Shown: positions 59,701 through 64,000 of the stretch, piece by piece | How positions within the stretch are numbered: position 1 is the first letter of the stretch | Layout: each line of letters opens with the position of its first letter | DNA from: Anaeramoeba flamelloides | Taxonomy: Eukaryota > Metamonada > Anaeramoebidae | Direction: 5' to 3' | NCBI GenBank assembly: GCA_027625915.1 | Contig: JANTQA010000023.1 | Span: 19,096,001 to 19,160,000, forward strand | Length of the DNA: 64,000 nucleotides | Made by a program: the position numbers and the translations under genes | The notes under the pieces: generated by a model | The model's database searches: none | Told to the model about the DNA's origin: nothing | The model's input: the letters and a program-made list of their open reading frames with translations, nothing else

Positions 59701-61772
59701 TTGGAATTAAAATTTAATAGTACAAACTGAATTTCCATATTTAAAAAAAAAAAAAATACAAACAATTTATCTCAATGTACAATTTGAATATCAGTGGTTC
59801 AATCTCTTTTTAATCTCATTATTTTTCATTGTTTATCATTTTCTCAAAAATTCACATGAGATCTAATTTTAATTGAAAACCATATTAAGGTTAATAGAGC
59901 CACTAGTTTATGAGATTGTCTGACTGATTTGAATATTTTTTTGGCTATGATTTAATAAAGTCTAACATGAATAAAAATTGGAACATGTTTCCCTTTCAAT
60001 TCATGGTGTTTATTCGATTCTTGGGAAAGGGAGTGCCCGATTCGCTCTATAATTTGATTTGGTAATGTCACCTGTTCAAAATTAGGTATTCGGTAAGTTC
60101 CACCAGTACCTATCTTTTCCAGAATTCAAAGGAGTTGAGTAAAATCTTTGATTTTACTCAATTCTTTAAAATTTTGGAAAAGCTAACAACATTTTTTGGG
60201 AGTTGACATAACTTGCAAATTATTGCAAAATGCAAAAATTTGCAATTTTTTTTTAATATTATTCTAAAGATTGTGGGTGAAGTGAATTGGTATCTCAGAT
60301 GCTTGTAGTGTTCCTGTGTATTGCTACACGATTGTAATAAAATGTTAGTAAATGGCATAGTTATGACAATTTTTTAATTGTGTAACATTAGTAAATGCCA
60401 TCGTTATGACAATTTTTTAATTGTGTAACATTTGTGAAAATGTCATTAGACCAAAATTGTCATAACTATGACATTTTTTTTTAGATATTATATTTATATA
60501 TTATAGATTCAGGGTAGGTAAGGTACGTAAGGTAAGTAAGGTACGTAAGGTACGAATCAATGTATTTTGGTTTTTGATACATAGAAAAACCGCTGATTTG
60601 TATTGGGTAGGGTAAGGTAAGGTATTGGTGAGTATTACTTGCTATTTTCTGGATTTTTCCGAAATGTCATAGTTATGACAATTTTGGTCTAATGACATTT
60701 TCACAAATGTTACACAATTAAAAAATTGTCATAACGATGGCATTTACTAATGTTACACAATTAAAAAATTGTCATAACTATGTCATTTACTAATGTTTTT
60801 CAACTATCATGTAGCAACGTATTGAAATGCTACATACCTATAAGATACCAATTCAATTCACCCACAATCTTTAGAATAATATTAATAAAATTTTGCAAAT
60901 TTTCGCATGTTATGCTTACAGTCCATTTTTTATTTAGTTTAAGAAATAAAAAGAAAAATTTTTTTAATTTTTCGTTTATTTTTGTAAATTAAAAAAAAAC
61001 AAACAACACTTTTTCAGATTTCAAAAGAATCGAGTAAAATTCATAGGTTTTACTAAATACTCTTAATTTTTGCAAAACCGAAACACACTTTTCTCGAGTT
61101 TAAGTTTTTGTTTAGATAATCTATTGATTTTTGTTAGGTTTTTTTTAAATTTTGTAATAAACTGAAAATTTATTAAATTTTCGGTTTATTTCAAAAAGTA
61201 AAAAAAAACCTAGAACACTTCACAAAGAAACAGAAAATTCAAGAAAAGCTAACAGCGGTTTTCCAGAATTTAAAAAAATTGAATAAAATATATAATTTTA
61301 GTATATTCTTTTAAATTCTGGAAAGCTTAACGGCAAGTGCCTAGGTTTTCCAGAATTCAAAAAAGTTGAATAAAATCTATGAGTTTACACCATTGTTTTA
61401 AATTCTGGAAAAACCTAATGGTCGACAGGTGGAATTTAGTACTCATGCTTTAAGAGAAAAAAAAAAATTATAAACATTTTTTGAAGTAAATTTAAATCAA
61501 ATATTTTCTATTTTATTTTTTTTTACTTTTTAAAAAAATTATAAATTTATTGAAAAATTTAAAAAAGATATTTTTCAAAAATTTTGACTCACTATATAAT
61601 GTTAATGGAAGTTTTTTGAGGTTTGATATCATATTCATTTCAAAAAAATTTTTTAATTTTTAGATCAAAATCATTTTTTCTAATTTTGCAAATTAGGTTT
61701 TTCTGTTGTTTCATTTTTAGTTTTAATTATATCTTTTTCTTTTTTCTTTTTCTTTTTTTTTCACTTTTTTTT

Positions 61773-61822
<50 letters not shown>

Positions 61823-62186
61823 CTTTTTCTTTTTCTTTTTTTCCTTTTTTTTTTTTTTTGATCATAGTTTTTTTTCGAAAGATCAATAGTAAAAATAAAA
61901 AATCTTTCGAAAAGACAAATAATCATTTAGAAAATTGAGACTATGAAATGTCTTTTAAAATGGATTTAATTATTTAAAAAAATCTTCTTGTTCAACTTTT
62001 TTTCAGTGAAAGTTCAGTAATAAAAAAGCCGTAATGCTCATTTCAAAAATTGTGACTCTACTTTTTTTTAATTTGTGGTTTTATTTTTTTTTAATTTTAA
62101 AAATATCTGGTTTTTATATGTTTGGAATCATTTAAAAGTTAATTATTATTAAGATTTAATTATTAGTTGTTCTCGGATACTAAAGG

Positions 62187-62229
<43 letters not shown>

Positions 62230-64000
62230 CAATTTATTATTTCGGGTGAGTCACATTTTTTGAAGGGTATTTATTTTAAAATAATAAAAATTGAAACATG
62301 TTATAAAAAAATTATTATTGTTTTTTTTAATTAAAAAATCATAATATAAATCAGAAATTTGTTATAAAAAGACTCTATGATTGTTATAAAATGATTTTTT
62401 TTTTTTTTTTATTAGATTTGATAAATATAAACAATTTTCGAAACAAAAGATAAAGAATAATTCTTTGTGTAATTATTATCTTGTATTATAATTTAAAATT
62501 TGAGTGTAACCATTTGTGAAAAAAAGTTTATGTTATTTTGGATTTTATCATTAGTTCTTAAATGAATTATTGAAATTTTAACATAATAAAAATCAAAAAA
62601 ATAAATAAAATTGAAATAAAGTATGGTATAAAAAAAAAATTAAAATAAATATATTCAAAAAGATAAAGGTATTAATAAAAAAAATTAAAAAAATAAAAAA
62701 AAAATGAAAAGAAAAGAGAATGGAGAGAAATTTACAATAGATGAAATGCTGATTTGTATTTTTTAATTTATTTAATAAAATAAAATATAAATTTAAGCCA
62801 CCAATAGAAAATAGTGAATTTGAAATGTTTCGAAATTGAGAAGTTTTAATTTGTTTTAAAAATGCATAATTCTTCTGATCAATTTGATTGATACATTTTT
62901 GATTTTTAGATAATTGTGGGTTGAATGAATAAGTACTTTTTTTCAAAAATTTTTTTGATTCAATTATTTTAAAGTTGGGGCCAAAGGCAAAAAGATTTTT
63001 AATATCACTTTTAGTCAAATAATTATTAAAAAAATTAATACTACTAACTTTACCTTTGAATAAATTTTTATTATAATTATAATCATTGCCACTGCCACTA
63101 CTGTGAATGCTACTGTTGCTAAAGCTGCTGCTACTATCGCTCGTGTTGGTATTTTTTTTCTTATTATTCTTATTCCTGTTGCTCGTAGTGCTCCTTGTTG
63201 CAATAGCTTGGGATAAATTATTCTTCAGATTTGATCCAATCAAATTATGAACAAAACTGCATTTATTAGGTAAGGTTCTTATTTCAATTTTTTTTTCAAA
63301 TCCATGTAAATTTGAATAAAATAACATTATGGATTTATCATGTTTGTTTTTCTGGGAAATTGAAATAAAAAACCATTGGTTATATTGAATCTTAGGATAA
63401 TTTGTTGTAATAATTTTTTTTTTTGTTAAACATAGGGAATAATTTAATTCATTTGAATTTAGAAATAATTCAATTCCGATTTTAAAATGTTGATCCATTA
63501 GACTAAAAATAATTTGTTTTTCCTTTCTTTTTTTCTTTTCCTTAACACTTTCTTTCTTACTTTCATTAAAAATATTTGGTGGTTTCTCAATATAGATCCA
63601 AGTTGAAAAATTCAAGCCTGATTTTAAATTAAAATTCATTTCTGGTAATCTAATAAAGGAATTAATACCATTAAAATGGAAATAATAATTTGGTGTGTTT
63701 TTGATTGTTTTAATATACAATTCCTCAAAGATTAGTAATATTGTCGAAAAGCTATAATCATCATTATTATTTGATAAATCATCAAATAAATAATTAAAGA
63801 TTGTTTTAATTTCTAACGAAGAGAATTTATGAGAAGATAAAAGAAATAAAAAATTGATCAATCCTTCATAAGAAATTTTTTCATCTTTTATTAAATGAGT
63901 ATTTTGAAGAATTTTTTGTTTTTGTTTTTCTTTTTCTTTTTGGCTATTATAATTATTTTCTTCAGTTTTTTTTTGTATTATTGATTCTGTTTCAATTGTT
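51035..64000 (-). CDS. BEACH-domain protein with ConA-like, PH-like and WD40 domains (5' end outside window)
   Basis: The open frame enters at 64000. Exon A (64000-62736) encodes a ConA-like domain (YFHFNGINSFIRLPEMNF; YNQWFFISIS; FKGKVSSINFF) and ends at SIGGLNLYFILLNKL with a GTAAAT donor. After a 3569-base intron, exon B begins at 59166 (FFHPIVEKIIKFIFITLE), an armadillo-like region. The next coding block (to 55537) carries a PH-like domain and the start of BEACH (LISNFEYLIKLNIIAGRSYY, NYPIFPWIII, LSRLEPFTT), ending at GTAACA. After a 2658-base intron, exon D (52878-51035) completes BEACH (YELIPEFYYLPEIFLN, LPPWADNSAYKFV, WIDLIFGINQ) and adds WD40 repeats. Both long introns are phase 1 and the joins restore the family pattern. 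BEACH proteins act in vesicle fusion, lysosome size and autophagy. No FYVE domain follows the WD40s. The reading frame around 57690-57880 is unresolved. About 2,240 codons are visible. Confidence 0.93.
53390..54665 (+). repeat. Repeat G, copy 2, with TCGCGA palindrome clusters at both ends
   Basis: It matches 15100-16250 in the same orientation. Its left end (53470-53560) and right end (54480-54665) carry repeated, degenerate units around TTATCGCGATAATATTGAAT; the TCGCGA core recurs at least six times. It contains a TA microsatellite (53759-53792). It lies within the BEACH intron at 52879-55536. There is no coding frame. Confidence 0.75.
54690..55330 (-). repeat. Repeat H, copy 2 (inverted relative to copy 1)
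   Basis: It is the reverse complement of 44690-45340, with shared blocks GTCTGAATATTGATGTTTC, AGCCACTAATCTACATTTTG and AATCTTAGGCTTATCC. It sits in the same BEACH intron as repeat G copy 2. Confidence 0.65.
57688..57876 (-). other. Unresolved reading-frame junction in the BEACH gene
   Basis: The upstream frame stops at 57794 (ending KIEEQKTISITN) and the downstream frame opens near 57718, in different phases. Option 1: a 189-base intron (57876-57688) with a weak GTGAAA donor and an AAAAAG acceptor, which keeps frame. Option 2: continuous coding with two single-base length differences in A runs (near 57816 and 57724); the intervening codons (NMNKFSIKTQLFLELLKIIK) look coding. The genes' other donors begin GTAA, which counts against option 1. 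Confidence 0.5.
59281..60117. other. Intron sequence without recognisable elements
   Basis: Part of the 3.57 kb BEACH intron. T-rich runs, including about 19 T near 59415, and plain AT-rich sequence. No frame or repeat is supported. Confidence 0.4.
60118..60185. repeat. Hairpin repeat, family F
   Basis: CCAGAATTCAAAGGAGTTGA, AGTAAAATCTTTGATTTTAC, then AATTCTTTAAAATTTTGGAA: the same unit as at 22.2-22.8 and 61.0-61.4 kb. It abuts the left side of palindrome E. Confidence 0.6.
60205..60920. repeat. Large palindrome (foldback element E) with tandem-repeat spacer
   Basis: Arms of about 260-275 bases (60205-60480 and 60658-60920) are reverse complements with few mismatches; the innermost ~130 bases are almost perfect. 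Each inner arm contains near-tandem ~44-base units built on ATGACAATTTTTTAATTGTG and TAACATT. The spacer (60490-60655) holds a repeat of GGTAAGGTACGTAAGGTAAG type, then GGGTAGGGTAAGGTAAGG. It lies inside the 3.57 kb BEACH intron, so the transcript could form a very long hairpin. Confidence 0.85.
61018..61420. repeat. Three hairpin repeats, family F
   Basis: Units near 61018-61078, 61253-61330 and 61345-61415 share CCAGAATTnAAAAAArTTGA, a centre AAAATCTATrAnTTTA and AATTCTGGAAAACCTAA. The outer parts of each unit are complementary. They lie in the BEACH intron. Confidence 0.65.
61590..62285 (+). repeat. Dispersed repeat A, copy 4 (long form)
   Basis: It matches 31970-32665 from TAATGTTAATGGAAG to the TA microsatellite (62190-62226) and tail GGGTGAGTCACATTTTTTGA. 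It includes a run of 48 T at 61775-61822 and CAGTGAAAGTTCAGTAATAA at about 62005. It lies in the BEACH intron. Confidence 0.7.

Noticed and set aside
60495-60640. GGTAAGG-type tandem repeat as an internal telomere tract
   Set aside because: The units vary (GGTAAG, GGTACG, GGGTAA), the tract is short, and it is the spacer of a palindrome.
1-64000. Reassigned stop codons
   Set aside because: Raptor, RasGEF, BEACH and other genes have no internal TAA, TAG or TGA and end at such codons, so the standard code fits.
1-64000. tRNA, rRNA, CRISPR, LTR elements or Polintons
   Set aside because: No T-arm-like motif in context, no rRNA-like stretch, no regularly spaced repeat-spacer array, and no integrase, capsid or LTR pair was found.

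Overview
This window comes from a very AT-rich nuclear genome of a single-celled eukaryote. Evidence: genes are split by GT-AG introns (five of the seven donors I place begin GTAA); the proteins are Raptor, a Ras-GEF, a BEACH/WD40 protein and a tandem CCCH zinc-finger protein; long Asn, Lys and Ser tracts interrupt conserved domains; and the standard stop codons are used. This fits an amoeba-like protist such as an amoebozoan or an anaeramoebid. The sequence alone does not fix the lineage.

Layout. 1-9 kb is mostly repeats, with one small four-cysteine zinc protein (1853-2140, minus). A spliced tandem CCCH zinc-finger gene lies at 9071-9836 (minus). A Lys/Glu-rich gene with a proline run and an acidic C-terminus occupies 13341-18174 (minus) and seems to be split by a 2.65 kb intron full of repeats. 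18-26 kb is gene-poor and holds two decayed LINE 3' ends. Raptor, the mTORC1 scaffold, is at 26157-31423 (plus) with a short first exon. A small multi-exon gene lies near 34.4-34.9 kb (minus). 35-40 kb holds nested short DNA transposons. A Ras-GEF (40645-44397, minus) and an unknown repeat-containing protein (46990-47856, minus) follow. The right side, from 51035 to the window edge, is one large BEACH-family gene on the minus strand whose introns are 2.66 and 3.57 kb.

Intergenic DNA and the long introns are filled with short terminal-inverted-repeat elements. At least three families start TACAGT or TACAGC and appear to target TA, which suggests Tc1/mariner-type ends; none carries a recognisable transposase here. 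Others include a ~1.2 kb repeat with TCGCGA palindromes, a ~700 bp repeat ending in a TA microsatellite, a ~75 bp hairpin repeat, and a large palindrome (~270 bp arms) inside a BEACH intron. I saw no rRNA, tRNA, CRISPR, LTR element or Polinton.

Raptor (TOR nutrient signalling), the Ras-GEF (Ras activation), the BEACH protein (membrane traffic) and the possible actin-regulator-like gene are the signalling and trafficking genes expected in a motile phagotrophic cell. They are neighbours, not an operon. Exon joins were inferred by hand from splice motifs, phase and protein similarity; no transcript data were available.
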